Shown here piece by piece: positions 25,807 to 33,233 of a DNA stretch of 38,503 nt. Position 1 is the stretch's first letter, and the number at the start of each line of letters is the position of its first letter. Both the position numbers and the translations under genes were made by a program. The stretch is taken from assembly GCA_009786925.1 (NCBI GenBank), contig WRGY01000120.1, forward strand, positions 1 through 38,503, given 5' to 3'. The notes under the pieces were generated by a model. That model ran no database searches, had not been told where the DNA came from, and worked only from the letters and a program-made list of their open reading frames with translations. This DNA comes from Defluviitaleaceae bacterium. Its GTDB lineage: Bacteria > Bacillota > Clostridia > Lachnospirales > WQUN01.

Positions 25807-26841
25807 CTACAGGAACTCCATAAAAACTCGATTGGCAAAATCCATGCCAAACGGCGTAAGAAAAAGTCGGTCTTGCTGGCTATCCAGCAGTCCGTCTTTT
25901 TTTAATTTTGCGATTTGTTCCCCATAGATGGGCTCAAACTCGCTTTCGCAAACACCACACATTAGGCGCAGACCAAGTATTATTTTTTCGGAGATGAGGT
26001 CACTTTGGCTAAGGATTATTTTTTTGCCGCCGCTTTCCCAACGCGCTTTTCCATCAAAAGAATGCGCACCTGCGCCAAAACCCATATATGGCTTCATAGT
26101 CCAGCAGTCTATATTGTGACGGCTTTCGAAGCCACGTTTTGCAAAGTTTGAAATTTCGTAATGGATGTAGCCCATATCGGAGAAGATTTTTATGGCCGAG
26201 TGGTACATTTTGCGGTCGGTTATATCGTCGGGTTGTGTCAATATGCCGTTTTCCAGTTGTTCCCATAGCGGAGTGTTTTCTGCGGGGGTTAGGCTATATG
26301 CCGAGATATGCTCCGGCGACAGAGCAGTGACCTCTGCGAGGGTTTCTTGCCAGTCGGCAACTGTCTGTGTCGGCAACGAAAACATCACATCCACATTGAT
26401 ATTATCAAAGCCTGCCGCACGCGCATGACAGAAATTTTCTTTAAATTCTTCAAAGCTGTGAATCCGCCCGAGTGTTTTTAACAAACGTGCCTGTGTGGCC
26501 TGCAAGCCAAAGCTAAGTCGATTTGCACCATGCTTTTTCAAAGCCGCAAGATACTCAAAATCCACTGTACCCGGATTTGCCTCCACTGTGATTTCTGCAT
26601 TTGGTGTCAGACCAACACCATGCACCGCATCAAGAATTTCGCATAATAAAAAAGAAGGCAACACCGTGGGCGTTCCGCCCCCAATATACACGGTGTCGAC
26701 TTCTTCTAATAACGAATTTTTAAGCTCACCAATAATTTGACTTACGCAGATGTCAAAATCCTTTGTTTTTTCCGAAGAAAAAAAATCACAATAGATGCAT
26801 TTTTTAATGCAAAACGGAATGTGGATGTAAATGCCCGACAT
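25807..26841 (-). CDS. hemW: HemW, radical SAM heme chaperone
   Basis: A 344-residue HemN-like radical SAM protein. It starts MSGIYIHIPFC with the cluster motif C11-x3-C15-x2-C18 (CIKKCIYCDF), then TVYIGGGTPT, EITVEANPG and LSFGLQA, all typical. The C-terminal half contains SAYSLTPAENTPLW and YEISNFA, and HNIDCWTMKPYMGFGAGAHS is conserved in HemW. The short length and CxxxCxxC-Asp-Phe pattern favour HemW (heme trafficking) over true HemN coproporphyrinogen oxidase. ATG 26841 follows the upstream lipoprotein stop by 4 bp; a frame extension to 26874 lies inside that gene and is not used. Confidence 0.92.
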   Translation of the reverse strand: MSGIYIHIPFCIKKCIYCDFFSSEKTKDFDICVSQIIGELKNSLLEEVDTVYIGGGTPTVLPSFLLCEILDAVHGVGLTPNAEITVEANPGTVDFEYLAALKKHGANRLSFGLQATQARLLKTLGRIHSFEEFKENFCHARAAGFDNINVDVMFSLPTQTVADWQETLAEVTALSPEHISAYSLTPAENTPLWEQLENGILTQPDDITDRKMYHSAIKIFSDMGYIHYEISNFAKRGFESRHNIDCWTMKPYMGFGAGAHSFDGKARWESGGKKIILSQSDLISEKIILGLRLMCGVCESEFEPIYGEQIAKLKKDGLLDSQQDRLFLTPFGMDFANRVFMEFL

Positions 26842-26845
26842 ACAG

Positions 26846-27472
26846 CTAGTCGAGCCGCGTGTATGTGAATGCAAAGTCGTCGGCTTGTACGCTGTCTATG
26901 TGCATGGAGTCACCCGTAATGGTAAACGTCCAAACTTCGCCCCGCACACCATAAGTCGCGTTGCGTGAGTGGATATGAATGCGGTTTGCATGAGATGTCC
27001 ACGTAAAGGCTTCTTGTTCGCCCGCATGGCCTCGGCGACCTGCGCCTTCGGCATCAAAGCTTAGAGTATAGCCATGGTCGATGTCCCAACTCCATGTGCC
27101 TATGAGGTATGGGTCTTGCTCTTCTGCTATAAAAAAGTATGTCCACGTAACAGTATCATCATGTTGGCTGGTGAGAGTAAGGGCATAATCCTCCATTACA
27201 AATGTCCAACGCTCGTTACGGATTTCGCCCATGCCGGGTTCGTCACGTCTGATAAACAGGGTATCGTCATCTACACCCCACTCGAAAGTCTCTGTAAACT
27301 CAGGGAAAACGCGCTCACCCGTACCGTCATACATGAAGTTGTAATGGTAAACGCCATCCCTATCCCATGCCCACGTACCCACAAACAACTCGTCCACCTC
27401 GCCGGTACTGCCACAAGCGGCAAAGATACCAACCGTAACAAAAATGGAAATAAGTAAAATTAGCCTTTTCAT
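26846..27472 (-). CDS. Small lipoprotein with two lipocalin-like repeats
   Basis: A 208-residue lipoprotein: MKRLILLISIFVTVGIFAAC is a complete lipoprotein signal with lipid-anchored C20. The mature part has two similar units, opening GTWAWDRDG (about 32-40) and GTWSWDIDH (about 125-133), each followed by a hydrophobic beta pattern and ending WTF-x-TLT/ITG-like strands. This resembles lipocalin-like or DUF5640-type small beta barrels. ATG 27472 is preferred because it starts the signal peptide and follows AAAGGGG. The function is unknown; it is cotranscribed with hemW. Confidence 0.8.
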   Translation of the reverse strand: MKRLILLISIFVTVGIFAACGSTGEVDELFVGTWAWDRDGVYHYNFMYDGTGERVFPEFTETFEWGVDDDTLFIRRDEPGMGEIRNERWTFVMEDYALTLTSQHDDTVTWTYFFIAEEQDPYLIGTWSWDIDHGYTLSFDAEGAGRRGHAGEQEAFTWTSHANRIHIHSRNATYGVRGEVWTFTITGDSMHIDSVQADDFAFTYTRLD

Positions 27473-27525
27473 GGTAAAAATTCCCCTTTCGTAATATGGG
27501 AGCAATAACTCATTACTATGCTACT

Positions 27526-27557
27526 AAAATGCCCTACATGCGTCAATAGGGCGTTTT
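27526..27557. terminator. Bidirectional terminator-like hairpin
   Basis: gcccta (27531-27536) pairs with tagggc (27547-27552) across a 10-nt loop, with an A-run before and GTTTT after. It can work on both strands and separates the toxin-antitoxin genes from the lipoprotein-hemW unit. On the minus strand a TTGACG at the loop edge could also be a -35 for the lipoprotein gene. Confidence 0.55.
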
Positions 27558-27689
27558 GGAAATTATTTCGCTATAAAATATTGGCGCGGATTTATGCCGC
27601 AAGACAAGGAGCAAAAACCGCTAAGATGTTTCACGATTTAGCCAAAAAAGCAATAATTATGCGGGCTTGAGCGGTTATGACCAAAACAT

Positions 27690-27842
27690 CTACGAGCATG
27701 TTGAACAATTTATTGCTACCTCTTCCTCAGTCATAAAAACTCCACAATCTGGGTTTGTGTTAATTTCATTTAACATATCTAGGTCGAACTCATCGGGTTC
27801 GACTTCTTCTATCATATCCCAAGGGTCATTTGCATTTTTCAT
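27690..27842 (-). CDS. Truncated antitoxin-like protein overlapping vapC
   Basis: A 50-residue frame whose ATG overlaps the vapC stop (TAATG). It reads DPWDMIEEVEPDEFDLDMLN, then EINTNPDCGVFMTEEEVAIN before stopping. This is the C-terminal half of the antitoxin at 32662-32931, which shares DPWDMIEEV, PDEFDLDMLNEI and CGVFMTEEE. The N-terminal DNA-binding part is missing. It may be a leftover of recombination between two toxin-antitoxin modules, or a small accessory peptide. The coupling to vapC suggests it is translated. Confidence 0.6.
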   Translation of the reverse strand: MKNANDPWDMIEEVEPDEFDLDMLNEINTNPDCGVFMTEEEVAINCSTCS

Positions 27843-28249
27843 TATTTTGTCCAGTCCACAAGTTGTAAGCCTGTGATGTTTTGATAATCTGCATCATTTG
27901 TCACGAGCGTATAGCCATTGTGCAAGCAAAACGCCGCTATTTGAATATCATTCTCGCCAATTGTTAAATGCTTTTTATAAATTTCGGCATACACTTTGGC
28001 GGCTATAGCCCAAAATCCATCACCCATGCTTGCCACCGTGCAAAAGTCCGTGCGCTTTGAGAGAATGTCGTAATGGGCTTCTTTGTTTGGGGCAGGCTTA
28101 ACTTCATAGCCACAACGAATTTCGTAATCTACCACAAACGGAATGACCATAAAATCATAGTTATCCACAGCCACTTCCAAGTTTGCAATTACGGTTGGAT
28201 TGTCACGTAAATAATGAATGATGGTGTTGGTATCGAAAACATAGACCAT
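27842..28249 (-). CDS. vapC: VapC-type PIN-domain toxin (second copy)
   Basis: A 135-residue PIN-domain ribonuclease with D6 (YVFDTNT), E43 (VVDYEIRCGY), E99/D101 (IGENDIQIAA) and the TNDADYQNI motif at about 117-125. All acidic positions needed for Mg-dependent RNA cleavage are present. GAGGGGG lies before the ATG. It is the same length as, and clearly homologous to, the VapC at 637-1044. Its antitoxin gene just upstream carries an in-frame stop, so how this toxin is controlled is unclear. Confidence 0.92.
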   Translation of the reverse strand: MVYVFDTNTIIHYLRDNPTVIANLEVAVDNYDFMVIPFVVDYEIRCGYEVKPAPNKEAHYDILSKRTDFCTVASMGDGFWAIAAKVYAEIYKKHLTIGENDIQIAAFCLHNGYTLVTNDADYQNITGLQLVDWTK

Positions 28250-28262
28250 GAGTAAGCCCCCT

Positions 28263-28526
28263 CTAATCGGTTAGTCCGTGAGGTTCACGCATGGGTTGGC
28301 GTACAACAAAATCGGGCAAGGGGTCATTCTTCGCCGATTGGCGGGCTTGCCTTAATTGATTAAGCCAGTCTTTTCTGGCAGCTTTGTCGTTAGTTAATGG
28401 ATTTGTTGGTAGAAATTGAGGGGTGCTTACATCTACTACAAGCACTGCATGGGCGTATTCAGGGAGTTGCGCACCGTCTGTTGGTGTAAATCACCCACTA
28501 TCTATATATCCTTTTACCGCTAACAT
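28263..28526 (-). pseudogene. vapB: VapB-type antitoxin gene interrupted by an in-frame TGA
   Basis: Starting at ATG 28526 (AGGTG ribosome site) the frame reads MLAVKGYIDSG, then TGA at 28491-28493, then continues FTPTDGAQLPEYAHAVLVVD without further stops to 28263. It ends in a charged tail with NPLTNDKAARKDWLNQLRQA and DFVVRQPMREPHGLTD. The pattern (GYxDxGxF-P-Asp/Glu...) matches VapB/AbrB-like antitoxins, so one substitution (CGA to TGA would be enough) broke an 87-residue gene. Translation might restart at GTG 28445 to give a 60-residue tail that could still bind the toxin. It stops 13 bp before vapC. Confidence 0.75.
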
Positions 28527-28564
28527 ATAACACCTGCTTTCATACACTCGTTTGTTACAGTTTC

Positions 28565-28598
28565 ATTTTATCACGAAATATGGCCTTGCGCTATATAG
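28565..28598 (-). promoter_or_regulatory. Conserved promoter element of the VapBC operon
   Basis: Minus strand TGATAAAAT (28573-28565) fits an extended -10, about 40 bp before the antitoxin ATG. The 34-bp stretch is nearly identical (27 of 34 positions) to 33234-33267, which lies at the equivalent place before the RelE-type operon. Confidence 0.5.
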
Positions 28599-28789
28599 TT
28601 CTTGCGCGCTAATAATATGCAGAAGCGCAAAAACATGATGGTCTCCATACGCAAAGACCCATCTAATCGGGTAACTGAAAACGATAAAGCGACTAATCCG
28701 ACGGCTTGGGTAAGCAGGGTGAACAACTATCAAGCCAGCGTGAATGAGGCAATTAATGCAGAATTAATTTTTCATATAATCTTACAAAT

Positions 28790-29029
28790 CCGCACCCGCA
28801 TTGCCGAACTGGAAGAAACCCCTATCATGGATGGACGATATTATCATCACCAAAGAAATGATTGTATCCCAATTACAAAAAGACGCTGAACACCTTGATG
28901 ACATGAGTGTCCAACGCCTTATAAAATCCTACATCACAAAAATATACGCCCACGGTGATAGTGTTAATATCACTGGGGGCGTAAACTTGAACTATTGCGG
29001 AGGCACGGAATGCCCTTTATTTACGCTTT
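28790..29029 (+). pseudogene. Serine-recombinase 3' remnant, copy 1
   Basis: Between 28527 and 29159 there is no intact gene. Frames here read RIAELEETP, then ITKEMIVSQLQKDAEHLDDM, SVQRLIKSYITKIYAHGDSV and ITGGVNLNYCGGTECPLFT. This is the C-terminal end of a large serine recombinase (the coiled segment followed by the RRLIDTFINxVYxYDD-like block). The reading frame shifts between ELEETP and ITKEM. The last 50 bp form a terminator-like stem, gcgtaaa (28979) with tttacgc (29020-29026), followed by TTT. Near-identical copies lie at 30876 and 32569. Confidence 0.75.
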
Positions 29030-29159
29030 ACCCCTGTGTGGAAAAGGGGCATAGGGGTTTTCTTCTTCACCCGCCCCATGTGCTTTCCATGTAGAATGTT
29101 CTCTGGTGCGTGGTGCTTCGTCAATTAAGAGCAGATAACATTTTCATATCGGGGTATGT

Positions 29160-29657
29160 TCATTCGTCACCAACCATTTCTTGTAACGCCATGACTTGCC
29201 CTTTGTTGTTATAGCAGTATTGGTAGGGAAATTCCCTCTTCATAGCTTCATCCGATAATTCTTCTTTTGCCTCAATAATATTTCGTTTACGAGATAATGA
29301 AAAATCCCAATTATTGGTAGTATTTGCGCCGAGCAAGATGTGGTCTTGCAGCTCCCCTTCAAATGGTATCGCTAATGCAACAACATTTTCCAAAATATGT
29401 CCACCAATGTTGATTTTATCAAGAATGCAAATATTGGCTCCACCTTTATAGCCGCCTACGCTTGTCATTATCGTTTGTTCCAACATTCTACCGTATTTTG
29501 GAACAAGAAATTTGTGGATAATCGTGTTAAATGCTCCAGTATCCACTAAAACATTAACTGGTGCGCCAAATCGAGAACGCTTCTTGTCCCAAAGATTTGC
29601 CTCAAAGACATATCTGCAAGGTCTTTTGCTATTCAGTTTAGCCGAGAAGTTCGACAT
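29160..29657 (-). CDS. Retropepsin-like aspartyl protease (copy 1)
   Basis: A 165-residue protein with the clan AA signature VNVLVDTGAFNTII (catalytic D39-T40-G41), a central SVGGYKGGA loop and the C-terminal ILLGANTTNNWDFSLS that matches the ILG-x-D/N...DF block of bacterial retropepsin-like proteases. Such enzymes act as dimers with one Asp per subunit. ATG 29657 is used: GGGGAGG lies before it, and the length then equals that of its paralogue at 31580-32077. It overlaps the upstream small gene by 20 bp. The substrate is unknown. It lies in an accessory island between recombinase remnants. Confidence 0.82.
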   Translation of the reverse strand: MSNFSAKLNSKRPCRYVFEANLWDKKRSRFGAPVNVLVDTGAFNTIIHKFLVPKYGRMLEQTIMTSVGGYKGGANICILDKINIGGHILENVVALAIPFEGELQDHILLGANTTNNWDFSLSRKRNIIEAKEELSDEAMKREFPYQYCYNNKGQVMALQEMVGDE

Positions 29658-29901
29658 GCAGATTTCCTCCCCGCTCCCGGCAACCAAAATATATTTTGGC
29701 ATTAGCATCAAATTCATCAATAGCAATGCTTGATAGTATGGAATAGCCCTGCTCCCCATTCTCTGCCGTTGCAACAAGGTAGCCCCCATCCCAAGAGCTT
29801 TCCAAGTCTGCCAAATTAACAAGCACCCATTGTCCTGTAAATTCTTGGTCTATTTCTTCTTCTGATATAAAACGTGTGCCGTTGTATCTGGTAATATCCA
29901 T
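29638..29901 (-). CDS. Small DUF5678-like partner of the retropepsin (copy 1)
   Basis: An 87-residue protein reading MDITRYNGTRFISEEEIDQE, then FTGQWVLVNL, GYLVATAENG and AKIYFGCRERGGNLHVELLG. The W-V-x-V strand, the short Ala-Glu helix and the K-I-Y-x-G segment resemble DUF5678, a small alpha/beta domain. That match is by eye and tentative. GGAGG lies 6 nt before the ATG. The last 20 bp encode both HVELLG of this protein and MSNFS of the protease, an overlap kept exactly in the second copy. Confidence 0.7.
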   Translation of the reverse strand: MDITRYNGTRFISEEEIDQEFTGQWVLVNLADLESSWDGGYLVATAENGEQGYSILSSIAIDEFDANAKIYFGCRERGGNLHVELLG

Positions 29902-30019
29902 TATTAGCCTCCATTCTATGAACTACGCATCATTTATTTCTTATTGTTGACTCAGTTAGTGTTTTTATCGTTTGGAAAATCAAGAAAGCGCGAGTATGTT
30001 TTTTTGTAATATTAAGCTC

Positions 30020-30697
30020 TTAACGCAATGCGCTTACATCTGATGGTGTCAGTAAATTAAAAGTAACTTCAAGGATATTGTTTCTTAAAAGTCGACTAAT
30101 TTCTTCAACTGTGAAATGAAAATAATAATCTAATGCGACTACCTCAAAGTTGCGGTTTGCTTCAGTGTCACCGACTGTAAATGATATAGCATTTGAACCG
30201 ATACGAAGTTCGGTATAATACGTCCGAATCGTACCGGGTGATTGAACACCCAGAGGTATCCCATTTATTGTAACCTCGATGGCTTCATCGCTTGAGTCTA
30301 TAAATTCGATTAAAATACTAACTGCTACTGGCTCACCTCTACCAAGCCTATCTCCATATGATTCCCATAACCCCATGAGTGCGAGAATCCCAATGCACAG
30401 AAAAAAGAAAATCGCGCACCCTACCATAATTTTCATGTCGCTTTTTCGTTCATGTTGTTTCTCAGCAACCTCGAGTTCCTTAACCTTAATTTTTCGTTCA
30501 TTTTCTTTAATTCGTGCAACATCTTCTTTTTTTATGTTGACATCCTTTTTAATATTAAGATTGATGCTTTTCGTTTCATCATCAAGTAGAGATTTTGCGC
30601 CACAAAAAGAGCAAAATAAAATTTTTTGCCCTTCTTTAACTTCTACGCTGTTGGTTGCATGACAATCTTCGCATTTAAGTTTTATGAGCCTCATCAT
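30020..30697 (-). CDS. Zinc-ribbon membrane protein
   Basis: A 225-residue protein: an N-terminal zinc ribbon (C9-x2-C12 ... C29-x2-C32), a strongly charged coiled-coil segment (about 55-87; KENERKIKVKELEVAEKQHE), one membrane segment (about 90-111) and a C-terminal beta-rich extracytoplasmic domain with VTINGIPLGVQSPGTIRTYY, which looks like a small Ig-like or PEGA-like fold. ATG 30697 has AAGGGC upstream. It is on the minus strand upstream of the protease pair. No specific function can be assigned. Confidence 0.65.
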   Translation of the reverse strand: MMRLIKLKCEDCHATNSVEVKEGQKILFCSFCGAKSLLDDETKSINLNIKKDVNIKKEDVARIKENERKIKVKELEVAEKQHERKSDMKIMVGCAIFFFLCIGILALMGLWESYGDRLGRGEPVAVSILIEFIDSSDEAIEVTINGIPLGVQSPGTIRTYYTELRIGSNAISFTVGDTEANRNFEVVALDYYFHFTVEEISRLLRNNILEVTFNLLTPSDVSALR

Positions 30698-30875
30698 GGT
30701 TGCGCCCTTCAAGAAGCGGTTTTATACTTATTGGTAGATATGCTCTACCGTATTACTCAAATCCAAATTTAGTCATGATACACTACATTTCTAATTTGCG
30801 AGAACGGCTTTGCCCTTATTTTTACTTAAAACCCCCAAGCCGTCAAGACAAAAAGCAAAGCGGACAAGGCGTAAC

Positions 30876-30993
30876 CACCAAAGATATAATGTATCCCAAT
30901 TACAAAAAGACGCTGAACAACTCGACGACATGAGTGTCCAACGTCTTATAAAATCCTACATCACAAAAATATACGCCCCCGGTGATAGTGTTA
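30876..30993 (+). pseudogene. Serine-recombinase 3' remnant, copy 2
   Basis: Reads SQLQKDAEQLDDMSVQRLIK then SYITKIYAPGDSV, almost identical to copy 1 at the DNA level but with a 1-bp deletion just before SQLQ. Similarity ends abruptly after ggtgatagtgtta at 30993, exactly where the minus-strand HicB-like sequence begins. The terminator-like 3' stem of the other copies is absent. Confidence 0.75.
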
Positions 30994-31200
30994 TAGCCAT
31001 TCAACTTAAAAGTAGTCACCAATGTGCGGTGCAAGTCTTTTGGTATGCGTAAAGATATATTACCATTGTAGGCGCGTTCGGTTTTTATAGATTCCCATGA
31101 CGTATACTCATCGGATTTTTCAGCCTCAATTTCTGCCAACATCGCCAAGTCAATCTCATCAGGCGTGACTTTGGGGATATTTATAATTTCCGACTGTAGT
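30994..31200 (-). pseudogene. HicB-type antitoxin remnant joined to the recombinase fragment
   Basis: The minus-strand frame reads IINIPKVTPDEIDLAMLAEI, then ERAYNGNISLRIPKDLHRTL and VTTFKLNGYN. NGNISLRIPKDLHRTL is the ribbon-helix-helix segment typical of the HicB C-terminus. The frame then runs into reverse-complement recombinase sequence and stops near 30900. No good start codon exists before the upstream TAA at 31201-31203, and the expected C-terminal SLNQY helix is lost at the junction. No hicA is visible next to it. Confidence 0.6.
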
Positions 31201-31273
31201 TACTCATGTGTTAAAGTTGCCATATTATCATCAGTTTTACAATGTCACATCATGTTAATCATTTACGCTTACC

Positions 31274-31302
31274 TTGTCAAAAATATCTTCGCATGGCACA
31301 AT
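31274..31302 (+). promoter_or_regulatory. Sigma-A promoter for the second protease unit
   Basis: TTGTCA (31274-31279), 17-bp spacer, CACAAT (31297-31302), ending 36 bp before the start codon of the DUF5678-like gene. Confidence 0.5.
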
Positions 31303-31338
31303 AGACTTACCGATTGCAAGGCAAGGGAGGTTTTGGTG

Positions 31339-31599
31339 ATGGATATAGTCAGATACGCAGGAACACGATTTATAACGGAAGAAGAAATTGACCGTGAGTT
31401 TACGGGACATTGGGTACTTGTTCGTATAGATGGCGCACCTTATGAACGTGAAGGTTATCTCATGGCCTCTGCGGAAGGGCGAGATGAATTTCGCTCTGAC
31501 TTAGAGGACATCGCAGTTATGGAATTAGATTCTAAGGCGAAGATACTCTACGGATGCAAAACGCGAGGGGGTAGCCTTCATGTCGAACTTCTCGGTTGA
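31339..31599 (+). CDS. Small DUF5678-like partner of the retropepsin (copy 2)
   Basis: An 86-residue paralogue of the gene at 29638-29901: MDIVRYAGTRFITEEEIDRE, FTGHWVLVRI, GYLMASAEGR and AKILYGCKTRGGSLHVELLG. ATG 31339 is chosen over upstream in-frame starts because GGGAGG lies 8 nt before it and because the paralogue starts at the same residue. About half of the residues match the first copy by eye, with the ends best conserved. It overlaps the protease gene by 20 bp. Confidence 0.72.
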   Translation: MDIVRYAGTRFITEEEIDREFTGHWVLVRIDGAPYEREGYLMASAEGRDEFRSDLEDIAVMELDSKAKILYGCKTRGGSLHVELLG

Positions 31600-32077
31600 C
31601 TTAAGCCCCAAGAGACTTTGCCGCTATGTGTTTGCTGCTCACTTATGGGACAACAGATATAAAAAATTCGGCTCTCACATTGACGTTTTGTTGGACACAG
31701 GCTCTTTTAATACCGCCATTCATAAATCTTTGGTTCCCGGGCGCGGAGTTTTAACGAATCAAACCATGAAAGTGTCAATCGGAGGATATAAAGGAGATGC
31801 TGACATATGCGTTCTGCACAAACTAAAAATCGGAAACCTTGAACTAGAAAAGGTTGTTGCGCTGGCTGTTCCCTTTGATGGTGAATTGAAAGACCATATT
31901 CTCCTTGGCGCGAATGTAACAAACAACTGGGATTTTGCCGTGTCTCGCATAAGAAATAGACTGGATATAACCGAGCAATTTTGTGAAAATACGTCAATGC
32001 GTAAATATCCATACCGATATTGCTTTGATAATAAAGGTAGAATCATGGCTTTTCAATCGTTTGAAAGTGATATATAA
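31580..32077 (+). CDS. Retropepsin-like aspartyl protease (copy 2)
   Basis: A 165-residue paralogue of the protease at 29160-29657, of identical length. It has IDVLLDTGSFNTAIH (D39-T40-G41), SIGGYKGDADICVL, a FDGELKDHILLGANVTNNWD block and a C-terminal RKYPYRYCFDNKGRIMAF matching REFPYQYCYNNKGQVMAL of copy 1. AGGGGG precedes the ATG. Conservation of the catalytic triad DTG, the loop and the overlap with the small partner indicates both copies are under selection. The recombinase remnant follows directly. Confidence 0.85.
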   Translation: MSNFSVDLSPKRLCRYVFAAHLWDNRYKKFGSHIDVLLDTGSFNTAIHKSLVPGRGVLTNQTMKVSIGGYKGDADICVLHKLKIGNLELEKVVALAVPFDGELKDHILLGANVTNNWDFAVSRIRNRLDITEQFCENTSMRKYPYRYCFDNKGRIMAFQSFESDI

Positions 32078-32139
32078 GGATAAATCATTAGGTCTTATAG
32101 TCACCCGTCCAATTTCCCCAATTGCATTTACTTCTGTCG

Positions 32140-32556
32140 CGCCTTCAAACCCCAATGACTTCCTTGTGGAGCTTATTAATGTGGGCTTGGGTCAACACAT
32201 GGTTTTACAGACACGCCAAAAATCAAGGGCTGGCGTGGTACAAAAGGCGAAAGATGCCGTTTTTCTCGGTGGTGTTGCACCGCTTGGTTATGATGTTGTG
32301 GAGCAAAAATATGTAGTCAATTAACATGAAGCAACCGCTATTCGGCTAATTTACGATTATTACGCAGATGGTAGTTTCTTACGATACCATCATTGACGAA
32401 CTAAACGCTAAGGGTTTCCGTGGCAAAAAGGGACAAGTCATGGGGCGAAGCTCCTTAAATGCCATCTTGCAAAACAGCCGCTACATGGGCGTGTATTCGT
32501 GGAATAAATACCAAAACAAGTACATGGGAAAGGGTGCAAAGAAGAATGAAAACTAA
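32140..32556 (+). pseudogene. Serine-recombinase middle part, broken
   Basis: The first frame reads SNPNDFLVELINVGLGQHMV, then GGVAPLGYDVVEQKYVVN and a TAA at about 32322, where GAA would be expected. It continues HEATAIRLIYDYYADG, and after a shift near 32370 the next frame reads YDTIIDELNAKGFRGKKGQV then RSSLNAILQNSRYMGVYSWN. This is the recombinase/zinc-ribbon entry region of a large serine recombinase (PLGYD...AxxIRxIFxxYADG...IxxxLNxxG...SSLxxILxNxxYxGxxxWN). The N-terminal catalytic serine domain is missing. At least one nonsense codon and one frameshift make it non-functional. Confidence 0.85.
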
Positions 32557-32568
32557 TAATTATTCGTT

Positions 32569-32670
32569 CTTACATCACAAAAATATACACCCACGGTGAT
32601 AGTGTTAGTATCACTGGGGGCGTAAACATGGTTGATTGCGGAGGCACGGAATGCCCTTTGTTTACGCTTT
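32569..32670 (+). pseudogene. Serine-recombinase 3' remnant, copy 3
   Basis: Reads SYITKIYTHGDSVSITGGVN then CGGTECPLFTL, matching copy 1 through the terminator-like stem gcgtaaac (32620-32627) / gtttacgc (32660-32667) and TTTT. Similarity stops where the minus-strand antitoxin gene begins; that gene's stop codon (32662-32664) lies inside the stem. Confidence 0.75.
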
Positions 32671-32931
32671 TATGGTCACAGGAGAACGGGCGGCGGCGCG
32701 TTTTGCATCCATTTCTTCCTCGGTCATAAAAACGCCACAATCGGCGTTTCTCTCAATTTCATTTAACATATCCAAGTCGAACTCATCGGGGTCGACTTCT
32801 TCAATCATATCCCAAGGGTCTTTCATTTGCACGGTCATAAAATTTCTGGTAAGCCAGTCAAGTACAAAATCCGCGCTTCTATCGTCTAGTTTTTCAACAG
32901 TTCGTATGATTGCACCTTTTGTTGCGGTCAT
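32662..32931 (-). CDS. Antitoxin partner of the RelE-type toxin
   Basis: An 89-residue protein starting MTATKGAIIRTVEKLDDRSA, with a helical N-terminus (FVLDWLTRNF) and a very acidic middle (DPWDMIEEVDPDEFDLDMLN) followed by CGVFMTEEEMDAKR. It is immediately downstream of the RelE-type toxin gene and probably binds it through the acidic stretch. ATG 32931 has GGAG upstream. Its last residues come from sequence shared with the recombinase remnant, so the original C-terminus was replaced. A truncated relative lies at 27690-27842. Confidence 0.72.
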   Translation of the reverse strand: MTATKGAIIRTVEKLDDRSADFVLDWLTRNFMTVQMKDPWDMIEEVDPDEFDLDMLNEIERNADCGVFMTEEEMDAKRAAARSPVTIKA

Positions 32932-32947
32932 ATGAATCACGCTCCTT

Positions 32948-33184
32948 TTACTTATACACTTGCCCACGATTATCAATTGCTTCTATATAAAACATATTTT
33001 GCCCAATGCGCTTGAAGATTACACGTAAGCTACCGACACGTAGGCGATACTTGCCCTTTGAGCCTTGCAACTTTTTTACATCGCCCATCGGTAGCTTGTG
33101 AACGGCAGACTTTATCCGATTATATGTGTCATCATCTTGTGAATCCAAAAATTTACTGGCTTGTTTAGAGTATAAGGGTGTCAT
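32948..33184 (-). CDS. RelE/ParE-superfamily toxin
   Basis: A 78-residue basic protein: MTPLYSKQASKFLDSQDD, then KLPMGDVKKLQGSKGKYRLR, VGSLRVIFKRI and IEAIDNRGQVYK. The LQG...YRLRVG-x-RVIF...I-x-x-I-x-x-RGxVY pattern is the RelE fold core (ribosome-dependent mRNA endonuclease). ATG 33184 follows AAAGGGG. The gene order is toxin first, antitoxin second, as in HigBA-type modules. Confidence 0.87.
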   Translation of the reverse strand: MTPLYSKQASKFLDSQDDDTYNRIKSAVHKLPMGDVKKLQGSKGKYRLRVGSLRVIFKRIGQNMFYIEAIDNRGQVYK

Positions 33185-33233
33185 GCCACTTGCCCCTTTC
33201 TCGCTCTCTTTCGCTCTCAGTTGTTTCACTAAG

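Noticed and set aside
28602-28889. 95-codon plus-strand frame that could be a small gene
   Set aside because: No ribosome site; its end merges out of frame into the recombinase remnant, so it is treated as part of decayed sequence.
32140-32556. Functional site-specific recombinase
   Set aside because: It lacks the catalytic serine domain and carries at least one stop and one frameshift.
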